Virus record (IMG/VR): IMGVR_UViG_3300010334_002806
Location: 1 to 50,308 of that record
Strand: one strand, 5' to 3'
DNA: 50,308 bases
From: a virus
Notes under the pieces: model-generated
What the model was told of the DNA's origin: nothing
The model's input: only the letters and a program-made list of their open reading frames with translations
The model's database searches: none
Made by a program: the position numbers and the translations under genes
In this document: piece by piece, positions 25,899 through 34,375 of the stretch
Layout of the letters: every line of letters begins with the position of its first letter
Position numbering within the stretch: position 1 is the stretch's first letter

Positions 25899-26593
25899 GG
25901 CAATTATCAATTGTAATCCCATCTTGGGAAAGAGTGGATATGACCATAAATAGCTTTAAAAAAGTACACAACGACAAAAGAGTACATTCTATTGTTATAG
26001 TGGATGATGCAAGTTCAATGGCGACTTACAAAGAATTAGAGGCAAAATGTAGCCAATTTTCAAAAGTAAGTTTATATCGAAACCAAAATAACAAAGATTG
26101 CTATGCAAATAAATTATTAGCAGTAAGCTATTCACCAACTGATTTTTGCATATTACTAGATTCTGATAATCAAATAGATAAGTATTATATTGATGCTATT
26201 TTTAATCAAGAAGATTGGGATTGGGAAACCATATTTCAACCTACATTTGCAAGACCAATGTTTGATTTTAGGGCATTTAATGGATTGACAATTAAGAAAT
26301 CCAATGTGGCAAAATATATAGCAAAACCATTGTTTGATACAGCTTTAAATGCCATGAACTACTTTGTTAACAAAAACAAATACATAGAAGTTTGGGATGG
26401 TAATGTTGACCCACATAGTTCAGATTCAATATTTCAAAATTATAATTGGCTAAACGCAGGGTATAAAATAAAATTTTTAGAAGGAATGGAATATGAACAT
26501 TTGGTACATGATGGAAGTCATTATAAAGCAAATTCGCATAAATCACCTGAATTTTATCAAGAAATATTACAAAAATTAGGAGAATTAAGGTAA
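25895..26593 (+). CDS. GT2-like (GT-A fold) glycosyltransferase
   Basis: 232 residues from the ATG at 25895, which overlaps the previous stop (ATGA). The open frame extends upstream to 25847, but that part overlaps the previous gene. Motifs: LSIVIPSWERVDMTINSF, IVIVDDAS (D37, D38) and CILLDSDNQID, the DxD metal-binding loop (D89, D91). It would transfer a sugar from a nucleotide donor. The length is short, so it is probably a soluble, single-domain enzyme. It belongs to the sugar cassette. Confidence 0.75.
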   Translation: MRQLSIVIPSWERVDMTINSFKKVHNDKRVHSIVIVDDASSMATYKELEAKCSQFSKVSLYRNQNNKDCYANKLLAVSYSPTDFCILLDSDNQIDKYYIDAIFNQEDWDWETIFQPTFARPMFDFRAFNGLTIKKSNVAKYIAKPLFDTALNAMNYFVNKNKYIEVWDGNVDPHSSDSIFQNYNWLNAGYKIKFLEGMEYEHLVHDGSHYKANSHKSPEFYQEILQKLGELR

Positions 26594-26630
26594 TTAATTT
26601 AATATTGCATTGGTTATAACACAACTAATT

Positions 26631-27380
26631 ATGCCACATTGTACTTTTATACCTGCGGGGAGGCTTGGGAATTGGTGTTTTGAATGTGCTACTGCGATAG
26701 CATATAGTTTAAAGCATAATTTAGATTTTACTGTTCCAATCGATACGGATAATATAAAATGGAATCCTATATATTGTTTGCATTTGGCAGATTTAAGCTA
26801 TAACCCATATTTAGATAAGGTGGATTTATGGGAAAATAGTCATAGTTATGAAGAATTGCCATTTGATGAATCATGGAGGCATAAAAATATAGTTATACAG
26901 GGTTATAGGCAATCAGAAAAGTATTTCAAAGAGTATAGACAAGAAATATTATACCTATTTAACTTACCTTATAAGTTAACCCCAATATGTAGTATTCACG
27001 CTAGATATGGAGATTATTTAACCATAGAAGGTAAGCATATAGTAATAAACGAAGAATACTTGACCAAGGCAATGGATATGATAAAAATAAAAACAGGACT
27101 TACTAGATTTAAGGTTTTTTCAGATGATATACCATATTTTAAAAAACAATTAGGACACTTATACGATTTTGAATATAGTGGAAATACTGATGAATTAAGC
27201 GACCTAATAGAAATAAGTTGTTGCCATAGTCAGATTAATTCTAGTAGCACTTTTTCTTGGTGGGGAGGATGGTTAAACCAAAATAAAGAAAAGGTTGTAA
27301 TTACCCCCAAAAAATGGTTTCAAGATGGGCATGGTTTAGACACAAAAGATATAGTACCAAACGAATGGATAAAAATATAA
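26631..27380 (+). CDS. GT11-family (alpha-1,2-fucosyltransferase-like) glycosyltransferase
   Basis: 249 residues from the ATG at 26631; the frame is open further from a TTG at 26610, but the protein starts with the family pattern only after the ATG. Visible GT11 motifs: GRLGNWCFECATAIAYSL (residues 10-27, usually GxLGNQMFQYA), HARYGDY (123-129, the donor phosphate-binding HxRRGDY), KVFSDDIPYFK and NSSSTFSWWGGWLN (203-216). GT11 enzymes normally use GDP-L-fucose. Here no GDP-fucose synthase is nearby, but a GDP-mannose 3,5-epimerase is. The Gln to Trp change in GNQMF and the first Arg of RRGD replaced by Ala might affect specificity. Confidence 0.8.
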   Translation: MPHCTFIPAGRLGNWCFECATAIAYSLKHNLDFTVPIDTDNIKWNPIYCLHLADLSYNPYLDKVDLWENSHSYEELPFDESWRHKNIVIQGYRQSEKYFKEYRQEILYLFNLPYKLTPICSIHARYGDYLTIEGKHIVINEEYLTKAMDMIKIKTGLTRFKVFSDDIPYFKKQLGHLYDFEYSGNTDELSDLIEISCCHSQINSSSTFSWWGGWLNQNKEKVVITPKKWFQDGHGLDTKDIVPNEWIKI

Positions 27381-27382
27381 TT

Positions 27383-27988
27383 ATGAGTTACGCATTAGAA
27401 AACATAGATATAGGCGGCAAAATGTTTGATTTTAAAGAATATTATGACATGGTTGCAGAAAGACTGCCTAATAATTGTAAAATAGGCGAAGTGGGTATAG
27501 CTAATGGCAAGTCGGCAATTTATTTGGCAGAAAAAATATTATCATTAGGGAAAAAAATAGATAGATTTGTTTTAATTGATTCAATGCAATATGGCGGTAA
27601 TTATCAAATACAAACAATTATTAATCATTTAATAAAAAGCGGAGTAGGACAACATTGCGAATTGATTATAAAAAATAGCCTTGATGCAAGTTGCGAATTT
27701 CCAAATGATTATTTTGATTATGTTTTTATAGATGCTTCACACGAATACGAATTGACAAAAGCTGATATTAGACTTTGGTATAGAAAAGTAAAAGGAGATG
27801 GCTTTTTAGCAGGTCACGATTATAACGCAGATGAGGTAAATAGAGCAGTTGATGAAGTATTATCAAAAGAAATTGTTTATGTTAATCAAAATTTTTCAAC
27901 TGAAATATTAAAATTAATAGATACTGAAAATGATTTTGGAGTTTGGGAATATACAATAAATTGGCAAACTAAAAAAATAATAAAATAA
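27383..27988 (+). CDS. Class I SAM-dependent methyltransferase (Methyltransf_24-like)
   Basis: 201 residues from the ATG at 27383, two bases after the GT11 stop. The SAM-binding loop is IGEVGIANGKSAIYLAEKI, followed by RFVLIDSMQ (acidic residue at the end of strand 2) and FDYVFIDASHEYELTKADI, then GFLAGHDY. This is the pattern of methyltransferases that methylate sugars or small molecules next to glycosyltransferase genes. The acceptor is unknown; a sugar hydroxyl is likely from context. The last base of its stop overlaps the next start. Confidence 0.75.
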   Translation: MSYALENIDIGGKMFDFKEYYDMVAERLPNNCKIGEVGIANGKSAIYLAEKILSLGKKIDRFVLIDSMQYGGNYQIQTIINHLIKSGVGQHCELIIKNSLDASCEFPNDYFDYVFIDASHEYELTKADIRLWYRKVKGDGFLAGHDYNADEVNRAVDEVLSKEIVYVNQNFSTEILKLIDTENDFGVWEYTINWQTKKIIK

Positions 27989-28950
27989 TGAAAACAGCAT
28001 TAATAACTGGTTCTAGTGGGTTTATAGGTGGTCATTTAACAAAATATTTAAAAAATAAAGGATATTTTGTAATTGGTGCAGATATAGAACAACCTAAATA
28101 TGAAAAACCTACAATATTTTATAATTATGATTTAAGGAATCAATTATTATGTAAATATATATTTCAAAATCACAAAAACATTGATGAAGTATATAATCTT
28201 TCATGCATTATGGGCGGCATGGGGTTTATAGGGAATAAATCCCATAGTTATGATATAATGGTTGGTAGCACTCAAATAGTATCAAATATAATAGAATGTA
28301 GCATAGAGTTTGGAGTTAAAAAATCTTTTTATAGCAGTTCTGCTTGTGTTTATAATATGCGCCTACAAGAAGGTACCGATAATGTATCATTAAGGGAATC
28401 AGACGCCTATCCTGCTATGCCTGATTTAATGTATGGATGGCAGAAATTGCAATCAGAATTGATGTATCAATCAGCTTATGAACAACACAATTTAAACGTA
28501 AGAATTGCTAGATTTCATAATATTTTTGGCGAAGAAGGAATATGGTTTGGCGGGAAAGAAAAATATCCTGCCTCAATTTCAAGAAAAGTGGCAGAAGCAA
28601 AAGATGGAGATGAAATAGAGGTATGGGGTGATGGGAAACAAACAAGAAGTTTTTTACATATTAATACTTGCATTGAGGGTATAATGAAATTAATGGAAAG
28701 TGATTATAATCAACCATTGAATATTGGAAGTGATGAATTAGTAAGTATTGATGAAGTCGCAAATATGGTAATTAAATTATCCGGAAAAAATATTTTAATA
28801 AAACATGATTTAACTAAGCCACAAGGAGTAAGAGGTAGAAATAGTAATAATGAGTTAATTGAAAAAGTTTTAAAATGGAGGCCAAATACAAAATTGATAG
28901 ATGGCTTAACTACTACATATAATTGGATAAACAAACAAGTAAATAAGTAA
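27988..28950 (+). CDS. GDP-mannose 3,5-epimerase
   Basis: 320 residues, an extended short-chain dehydrogenase. The NAD loop is GSSGFIGGH (residues 8-16). The match to plant-type GDP-mannose 3,5-epimerase is detailed: MGGMGFI, SSACVY with C120, YGWQK (Y149, K153), RFHNIFGEEGIWFGGKEKYPAS with K192, WGDGKQTRSFLHI and GVRGRNS with R282. These positions line up with C145, Y174, K178, K217 and R306 of the Arabidopsis enzyme, with almost no gaps. It should convert GDP-D-mannose to GDP-L-galactose (and GDP-L-gulose) with catalytic NAD. A functional sugar donor for the GT11 neighbour is inferred. Confidence 0.9.
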   Translation: MKTALITGSSGFIGGHLTKYLKNKGYFVIGADIEQPKYEKPTIFYNYDLRNQLLCKYIFQNHKNIDEVYNLSCIMGGMGFIGNKSHSYDIMVGSTQIVSNIIECSIEFGVKKSFYSSSACVYNMRLQEGTDNVSLRESDAYPAMPDLMYGWQKLQSELMYQSAYEQHNLNVRIARFHNIFGEEGIWFGGKEKYPASISRKVAEAKDGDEIEVWGDGKQTRSFLHINTCIEGIMKLMESDYNQPLNIGSDELVSIDEVANMVIKLSGKNILIKHDLTKPQGVRGRNSNNELIEKVLKWRPNTKLIDGLTTTYNWINKQVNK

Positions 28951-28954
28951 TAAT

Positions 28955-29590
28955 ATGATGATACCATTTGACTACTTGGTCGATAAATATAAAATAGATA
29001 TAAAAGGAGTCGCACACTTTGGCGCAAGCTATGCGCAAGAAAGATTTGAATATGATAAATATTGTAAAGGTAAAGTTATATGGGTTGAGGCTATTCCTAA
29101 TGTGTATAATGAACTTGTAGAAAACTTAAAATCATTCACAAATCAAAAAGGCATTAACGCTTGTTTAAGCAATGTAGATGGTCAAGAAATAATTTTTAAT
29201 GTTTCAAATAATGAAAGTCAAAGTTCATCAATGTTAGAATTAGGTACACATTCTATAATTCATCCCGAAGTGCATTATGTTGAAAAATTATCAATGATAA
29301 CAAATAGAGCAGATACATTATTTACTAAAGAAGATTTTAAAGATATAAATTTTCTTAATGTAGATTTACAAGGAGCAGAACACTTAGCCATAGAAGGAAT
29401 GGGTGATTTGATTAAAAATATTGAATGGGCTTTATTAGAAGTAAACAAAAAAGAAGTTTACAAAGGTTGTATGACAATAGATAATATGGATTATTTTATG
29501 TTACAAAGGGGATTTGAAAGAGTAGAAACAGGAGTTTTGGTAGCTGATTCATGGACTGATGCACTTTATAAAAGAACTTTTAAAGTATGA
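28955..29590 (+). CDS. FkbM-family methyltransferase
   Basis: 211 residues. Typical FkbM signs: VAHFGASYAQERFEYDKYCKGKVIWVEAIP (SAM loop and strand-2 acidic residue), VSNNESQSSSML, then FLNVDLQGAEHLAIEGMG and WALLEVN. FkbM enzymes O-methylate sugars and other natural products. It starts at either of two consecutive ATG codons (28955 or 28958). The stop overlaps the next gene (ATGA). It is the second methyltransferase of the cassette, so two different positions of the glycan may be methylated. Confidence 0.85.
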   Translation: MMIPFDYLVDKYKIDIKGVAHFGASYAQERFEYDKYCKGKVIWVEAIPNVYNELVENLKSFTNQKGINACLSNVDGQEIIFNVSNNESQSSSMLELGTHSIIHPEVHYVEKLSMITNRADTLFTKEDFKDINFLNVDLQGAEHLAIEGMGDLIKNIEWALLEVNKKEVYKGCMTIDNMDYFMLQRGFERVETGVLVADSWTDALYKRTFKV

Positions 29591-30408
29591 TAAAAGTACC
29601 CCATGAATTTACCCCTACAATAAATACCATATACCCACATGGTAATTTAATTATTTTTGAAGATTGGTTTTCTTATAACGATATACCCAATACAAATAGA
29701 CAATACCTACCAATCCAATGGACTGCATATCATGTAAATAATAATTACGGGAATGATATAGTAGCAATTAAAAGATTACAAGATTATGTAGATTTATTAC
29801 CAAGAAATTTTAAATATTTTACCATTGTTCAATATGATGATGGTTGTTTAATAGACTTTAAGGATTTAGATATACTTATTTTTAGCATGAGTAAAAAAAT
29901 AGGAGTGGAAATACCACTTCTTTGTATGCCACATAAATTTGAATTTAATGGCGAAAAAGAAATTTACGCATCATTTATAGGTACACATACTCACCCAATA
30001 AGAGAACATATATTTAATATAAAAGACAATAACTATTATATTTCAGACAATCCTCATAATGAAAAAGATTTTTGTAATATATTGGCTTCTTCGTTATTTG
30101 GTTTATGTCCCAGGGGATATGGTTTAAATAGCTTTAGAATAGCTGAATGTATGCAATATGGCACTATACCCGTTTATATATCAGATGAATTTATAGGAGT
30201 TTTTGATGCAAATTTTGAGAAATATGGGGTACTTGTAAAAGAAAAAGATGCACATAGAATTACTGAAATTTTATATTCAATCCCATTAGAAATTGTATAT
30301 GAAAAACAAAAAAAAATAAAAGAATACTACGATAAATATTATACTTATGCAGGGGCCTTTAATCAAATAATAACACACTTACAAAATGAATATAGTAGTA
30401 ATACATGA
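29587..30408 (+). CDS. Exostosin-like (GT47-type) glycosyltransferase
   Basis: 273 residues. Residues about 165-195 carry the exostosin signature: SSLFGLCPRGYGLNSFRIAE followed by CMQYGTIPVYISDEF, the GT-B donor site of GT47-type enzymes. The N-terminal half is a divergent acceptor domain. No membrane anchor, unlike eukaryotic exostosins. It overlaps its upstream neighbour by 4 bases and its downstream neighbour by 23 bases. Confidence 0.8.
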   Translation: MIKVPHEFTPTINTIYPHGNLIIFEDWFSYNDIPNTNRQYLPIQWTAYHVNNNYGNDIVAIKRLQDYVDLLPRNFKYFTIVQYDDGCLIDFKDLDILIFSMSKKIGVEIPLLCMPHKFEFNGEKEIYASFIGTHTHPIREHIFNIKDNNYYISDNPHNEKDFCNILASSLFGLCPRGYGLNSFRIAECMQYGTIPVYISDEFIGVFDANFEKYGVLVKEKDAHRITEILYSIPLEIVYEKQKKIKEYYDKYYTYAGAFNQIITHLQNEYSSNT

Positions 30409-30931
30409 TTTTAGTGCCAACGATAGATTTGATAGGTTAATGAAGGAATTTACTGAACAAGGTATAAGATACTACACAATATTACCCGCAATACATAGTC
30501 AAGAATCAGCTTTAAAAGGAATTAATTTAGCTCACAAACAATGCGTTCAATATGCCATAAATAATGGCTTAAAAGAAATATGCATAATGGAAGATGATGT
30601 TAAATTTACAAGCCCAAATAGTTTTAAACATTTTTTGGAAACAAAACCAAGCGATTTTGATTTATATTTAGGTGGAGTTTATTTAGGTGAAATACTACCA
30701 AATAATTTAATTAAATCTTTTGCAGGGTTACATTGCTATATTATTAAAGAGCAATTTTACAATACATTTTTAAACGTACCGGATAATGAACATATAGATA
30801 GAGCATTATCAAATCTAGGTACATTCTATGTTTCATACCCATTTACTTCAATTCAATATAATGGGTATTCTTACAACACTAAACAAGTAATGAATTACGA
30901 TAGTTTACTTGATAATAAATTGCTTTATTAA
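30386..30931 (+). CDS. GT25-like glycosyltransferase (second, shorter)
   Basis: 181 residues. It keeps the acidic strand IMEDDVKF (E69, D70, D71) with the following FDLYLGGVYLGEI, as in the GT25 enzyme at 25275. The N-terminus (NIVVIHDFSANDRFDRLMKEF) is a diverged version of the VINL--R-DR segment. It is the last gene of the cassette, and a 13-bp inverted repeat follows. The first and last genes of the cassette therefore belong to the same broad family. Confidence 0.65.
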   Translation: MNIVVIHDFSANDRFDRLMKEFTEQGIRYYTILPAIHSQESALKGINLAHKQCVQYAINNGLKEICIMEDDVKFTSPNSFKHFLETKPSDFDLYLGGVYLGEILPNNLIKSFAGLHCYIIKEQFYNTFLNVPDNEHIDRALSNLGTFYVSYPFTSIQYNGYSYNTKQVMNYDSLLDNKLLY

Positions 30932-30957
30932 TTTAATTAACTTAATAATATTAATCA

Positions 30958-30992
30958 TTCTTTTTAATTATTTTTGGTTTAATTAAAAAGAA
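30958..30992 (+). terminator. 13-bp AT-rich inverted repeat after the sugar cassette
   Basis: Left arm 30958-30970 (TTCTTTTTAATTA) and right arm 30980-30992 are perfectly complementary, with a 9-base loop TTTTTGGTT. It lies between the last cassette gene and the HNH gene, where a terminator is expected. The stem is AT-only except one pair and no T run follows, so it may instead be a processing or protein-binding site. Confidence 0.45.
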
Positions 30993-31001
30993 AGCAATTT
31001 T

Positions 31002-31544
31002 ATGTCCGAAATTTGGAAAGATATAGAAGGGTATGAGGGATGTTATCAAATTAGTAATTATGGTAATTTTAAATCTTTAAAAAGAGAATATTTTACCAAT
31101 GGCGCAAGAAGATTTACTGAAGAAAAAATATTAAAAGATAGACTTAGTACAGATGGGTATTTAAGAGCAAGTTTATCATTAAATGGTAAAATAAAAAATA
31201 CAACAATTCATAGATTGGTAGCTAAGACATTTATTCCAAATTTAGAAAATAAGCCAGAAGTTAATCATATTGATGGTAATAAAAAAAACAATAATTTTAA
31301 TAATTTAGAATGGGTTAATCGAAGCGAGCAGATGATACATGCAATGAAAAATAATTTAAACAACATTAGGAAAAATGTAGAAGGATTGCCAAACCCAAGC
31401 AATAAACTTGTTATTGATTACAATACAGGTATTTTTTATGAATCAGCAAAACAAGCATCAATTGCAAAAGGAATAAAATATTCCACATTAAAAGGAATGT
31501 TGACTAATAGAAATTCAAATAGAAGTGGGGTATTCTATATATAA
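31002..31544 (+). CDS. HNH homing endonuclease with NUMOD4 domain
   Basis: 180 residues. Residues 3-45 are a NUMOD4 DNA-binding module (EIWKDIEGYEGCYQISNYGNFKSL). Residues about 68-108 are the HNH nuclease: HRLVAKTFIPN, VNHIDGNKKNNNFNNLEWV (H89, N96, N101). The C-terminus (residues about 144-170, SAKQASIAKGIKYSTLKGML) is a NUMOD1-like helix-turn-helix. Such enzymes spread by cutting cognate DNA lacking them. It is free-standing: neither neighbour gene is split and no intron or intein is visible. It sits between the sugar cassette and portal. Confidence 0.88.
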   Translation: MSEIWKDIEGYEGCYQISNYGNFKSLKREYFTNGARRFTEEKILKDRLSTDGYLRASLSLNGKIKNTTIHRLVAKTFIPNLENKPEVNHIDGNKKNNNFNNLEWVNRSEQMIHAMKNNLNNIRKNVEGLPNPSNKLVIDYNTGIFYESAKQASIAKGIKYSTLKGMLTNRNSNRSGVFYI

Positions 31545-31557
31545 ATTAATATTTTAA

Positions 31558-33888
31558 ATGCAACAAGCAACTAATACCTACCCATCTCATCAAATTGACC
31601 CTAAATCTAAGGGTTACGATTTTATCTTGCAATATGTGAAAGCCGCTTTTGCAGATTCAAGGGGTTTCGTACCAAATAATATGTTGAATTTTGGTCAATC
31701 CAAAATGAATGAGATTAGACAATACGCATTAGGCAGACAATCAACAACAAAATATAAAGAAAAATTAGGAGCAGATGAACAAACCAATAAAAGTTGGTTA
31801 AATGTTGATTGGACACCACCTTCATTCATTACAAAATTTAGAGAAATTGCTATTTCGAAATTAGTTCAAAGAAGATATGATATTAATGTTTATGCAGTTG
31901 ACCCATTAGCCAAAAGTGATGAAGATGAATACTTTAATAAAATGAAGGTTAAAATATTGATGAAAGAGGCGGCACAAAAAGCAGGAGCAGAAGATATAGC
32001 AAATAGTCCAATGTTACAACCTGCACCAAATGAAGCTGCCGATATGGAACAATTATCAATGGAGCAGCAATTTGGCTATAAACATATTATGGCAATGGAA
32101 GCTGAAATGGCAGTTGCATTGGCTTTTCAAAATAATAAATTTGATGAATTAAGAAAAAGAACAATAGAGCACTTATTTGATTTTGGAATTGGTGGATATA
32201 CTGAATATATTGATGAAAATGGACAAGTAAAAGTAAGAGAAGTAGATCCTGAAAATATGGTATTATCTTATTGCTCTAAAAATGATTTTTCAGACTTAGT
32301 GCATTGGGGAGAGGTAAGAGAAGTATATGTTGGAGATTTAGCACCATATTTTACACCCGAACAAATGGATAAGATTGTAACATCAGTTGCAGGTAGATTT
32401 GGCAATCCATCAAACTTTATGTATGGAACCGATTATTCTAAATATTGGAATAGATTTAAGGTATTAGTATTAGATTTTGAATTTTTATCTTGGAATGATT
32501 ATACTTATAAATCAGAGGTGGATAATAGAGGTAATGAAAGATTTGGCAAAACAAAATATAAGAATGAATTAAAGTCTAATGATAATGCCAAAATGGGTAC
32601 AATCCCCAATATGGTAGATGATGAAAATAGAGGAGAAGCACAACCCGTTTATATGCCAGTAACTAAAAAAGTAGTATATAAATGCAAATGGCTAATACAA
32701 ACCGATTATATGTATGATTGGGGTATTTCAGAAAACCAAATTAGAAAACAAGCAAGTTGGTGGGACACTAAATTAAATATTCAATTATACTCTTGGAATT
32801 TTTATAAAATGAGATTTGCGGGTATTACTGAAAGATTAATACCATTAGAAGACCAAGCGTGTTTACATTGGTTTAGGTTACAAGATATGTCTAATAAACT
32901 AATACCTTATCTTATTACCTTGGATTTGAATGCAATAGATGGTATTGATTTTGGTGGTGGTGGAGATAAGTTAAAACGAGAAAAAGTGCTAGATTTTATC
33001 TTTTCTAATTTTGTTGTACCATATAGAAGCGATGATAAATTAACGCAAAACCCAAATTACAAACCCGTTTCTATTGAGGCATCGGGCCAATTGGTAATTT
33101 TTGGACAACTATATGACCAATTAAATAGAACACTTGATTTAATGAGGCAAATATCGGGTTTAAATGAACTTACCGATGGTTCAACACCAAATGCAAAAAC
33201 ATTGGTACCCGTTGCAAATGCAGCTATGGAAAGCACTAATAATGCTTTGTATTTAATGTCTTTTGCAGATAAGCAATTAATACAAAATACCGCAGATGCT
33301 ATTGTATCAAAAACACAAATAGCAGTAAAATTAGGAAAAGTGGAAGGATATGCAAAATCATTGGGTATGGAAAGTATTAAATTTTTACAAATTAACCCTA
33401 ATATATCAATGCACGAATTTGGTATATTTATTGAAGATGCACCACAAGACTTTGAAAGACAACAATTATTACAAGAATTAAATTTAAGAGATAGCCAAGG
33501 TTTAATAGAACCAGAAGATAAAATATTAGTCATGAGTTGTAGAAATCTTAAAATGGCTTCTATGGTTTTAGCTTATAGAATTAAAAAAAGAAAAGAAAAG
33601 GCCCAAGAATTTGAAATGCAAAAGATTCAGCAAAATAATCAAGGCAATCAGCAAACAGTTCAAATTAGCGAAGATGAAAAAAGAAAAACATTACAAGTAC
33701 AATTAGAAGCAGATATTCAAAGAATAAATGCAGAAAAACAATGGGATTATATTATTGCAATGGGTAAAAAAGAAAAAGATGTAGAAGAAGCTAATATTCA
33801 AAGCCAAGCTAAAATTATAGCACAGCAAATATCAGCAGATTCTAAAATACAAATACATAATCAAAAAATGAGCAAAAATGAAAGTTAA
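31558..33888 (+). CDS. Portal protein
   Basis: 776 residues. The middle part (residues about 455-560) has the sequence order of portals of crAss-like phages: IDFGGGGDKLKREKVLDFIFSN, FGQLYDQLNRTLDLMRQISGLNELTDGSTPNAKTL (the stem and crown helices), then a long helical C-terminus rich in Gln, Lys and Glu (residues about 690-776, the barrel). It is followed by the scaffold and capsid genes. The dodecameric portal is the DNA entry ring and nucleates capsid assembly. The N-terminal 60 residues are a helical clip-like region. Its end overlaps the ferritin-like gene by 11 bases. Confidence 0.7.
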   Translation: MQQATNTYPSHQIDPKSKGYDFILQYVKAAFADSRGFVPNNMLNFGQSKMNEIRQYALGRQSTTKYKEKLGADEQTNKSWLNVDWTPPSFITKFREIAISKLVQRRYDINVYAVDPLAKSDEDEYFNKMKVKILMKEAAQKAGAEDIANSPMLQPAPNEAADMEQLSMEQQFGYKHIMAMEAEMAVALAFQNNKFDELRKRTIEHLFDFGIGGYTEYIDENGQVKVREVDPENMVLSYCSKNDFSDLVHWGEVREVYVGDLAPYFTPEQMDKIVTSVAGRFGNPSNFMYGTDYSKYWNRFKVLVLDFEFLSWNDYTYKSEVDNRGNERFGKTKYKNELKSNDNAKMGTIPNMVDDENRGEAQPVYMPVTKKVVYKCKWLIQTDYMYDWGISENQIRKQASWWDTKLNIQLYSWNFYKMRFAGITERLIPLEDQACLHWFRLQDMSNKLIPYLITLDLNAIDGIDFGGGGDKLKREKVLDFIFSNFVVPYRSDDKLTQNPNYKPVSIEASGQLVIFGQLYDQLNRTLDLMRQISGLNELTDGSTPNAKTLVPVANAAMESTNNALYLMSFADKQLIQNTADAIVSKTQIAVKLGKVEGYAKSLGMESIKFLQINPNISMHEFGIFIEDAPQDFERQQLLQELNLRDSQGLIEPEDKILVMSCRNLKMASMVLAYRIKKRKEKAQEFEMQKIQQNNQGNQQTVQISEDEKRKTLQVQLEADIQRINAEKQWDYIIAMGKKEKDVEEANIQSQAKIIAQQISADSKIQIHNQKMSKNES

Positions 33889-34375
33889 ATCATTACTTAG
33901 TAATAGTATGAAAAGTTGGTTTCAAAAGTCAATGTCAAGCGAATTGTACGCATCAAACTTATATAAACATATTGCTAATCAACTTCAAAAAATAGGATTT
34001 TTCGGAGGTCAAGAATATTATTTAAAAGAAAGTGCAGATGAATTAACCCATTATCAAATATTGGTTGACATAGTAAATGATTTTGGTGATGTAATTGATG
34101 TTCCAAGGGTAGATTCAATGAATGAAGATATAAATGGATTAGATGATGCTTTATATATTGCATACGAAACTGAAATGGATTTATTAAATCAATATAAAGA
34201 ATTTTATAAAATGGCAGAAGATGAAGATTGTGCATTATCTCAATCACTACTTCAATTTTTAGAAATACAAAGAAAGTCGGTAGGTGAATATGGAGATTTA
34301 ATTAGTAGATACAATTTATGTGGTTCAAACGAAGCAGCTATTTTAGACTTTGATAAATATATTGGAAAAAAATAA
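33878..34375 (+). CDS. Ferritin-like diiron protein
   Basis: 165 residues with four long helices. The diiron ligands line up with bacterial ferritin: E22 in SSELYASNLY, E55 and H58 in DELTHYQ, E97 in AYETEMDLL, and Q131 in the LEIQRKSVGEY segment, where ferritins have VEEQ. Ferritins oxidise Fe(II) and store iron in a 24-subunit shell. Here the gene overlaps portal and precedes the scaffold, so the product may be packaged, or may protect DNA from oxidation. It lacks a signal peptide. The extra C-terminal 20 residues (SNEAAILDFDKYIGKK) are not ferritin-like. Confidence 0.75.
   Translation: MKVKSLLSNSMKSWFQKSMSSELYASNLYKHIANQLQKIGFFGGQEYYLKESADELTHYQILVDIVNDFGDVIDVPRVDSMNEDINGLDDALYIAYETEMDLLNQYKEFYKMAEDEDCALSQSLLQFLEIQRKSVGEYGDLISRYNLCGSNEAAILDFDKYIGKK

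Noticed and set aside
26610-26630. Upstream TTG start for the GT11 gene
   Set aside because: The family-conserved part begins after the ATG at 26631, and the extra seven residues add nothing recognisable.
31002-31544. HNH gene as part of an intron or intein
   Set aside because: Neither the last cassette gene nor portal is interrupted, and no splice-like structure is seen.
33057-33533. 158-codon minus-strand frame inside portal
   Set aside because: Shadow of the portal frame; Cys- and Ser-rich with no recognisable motif.
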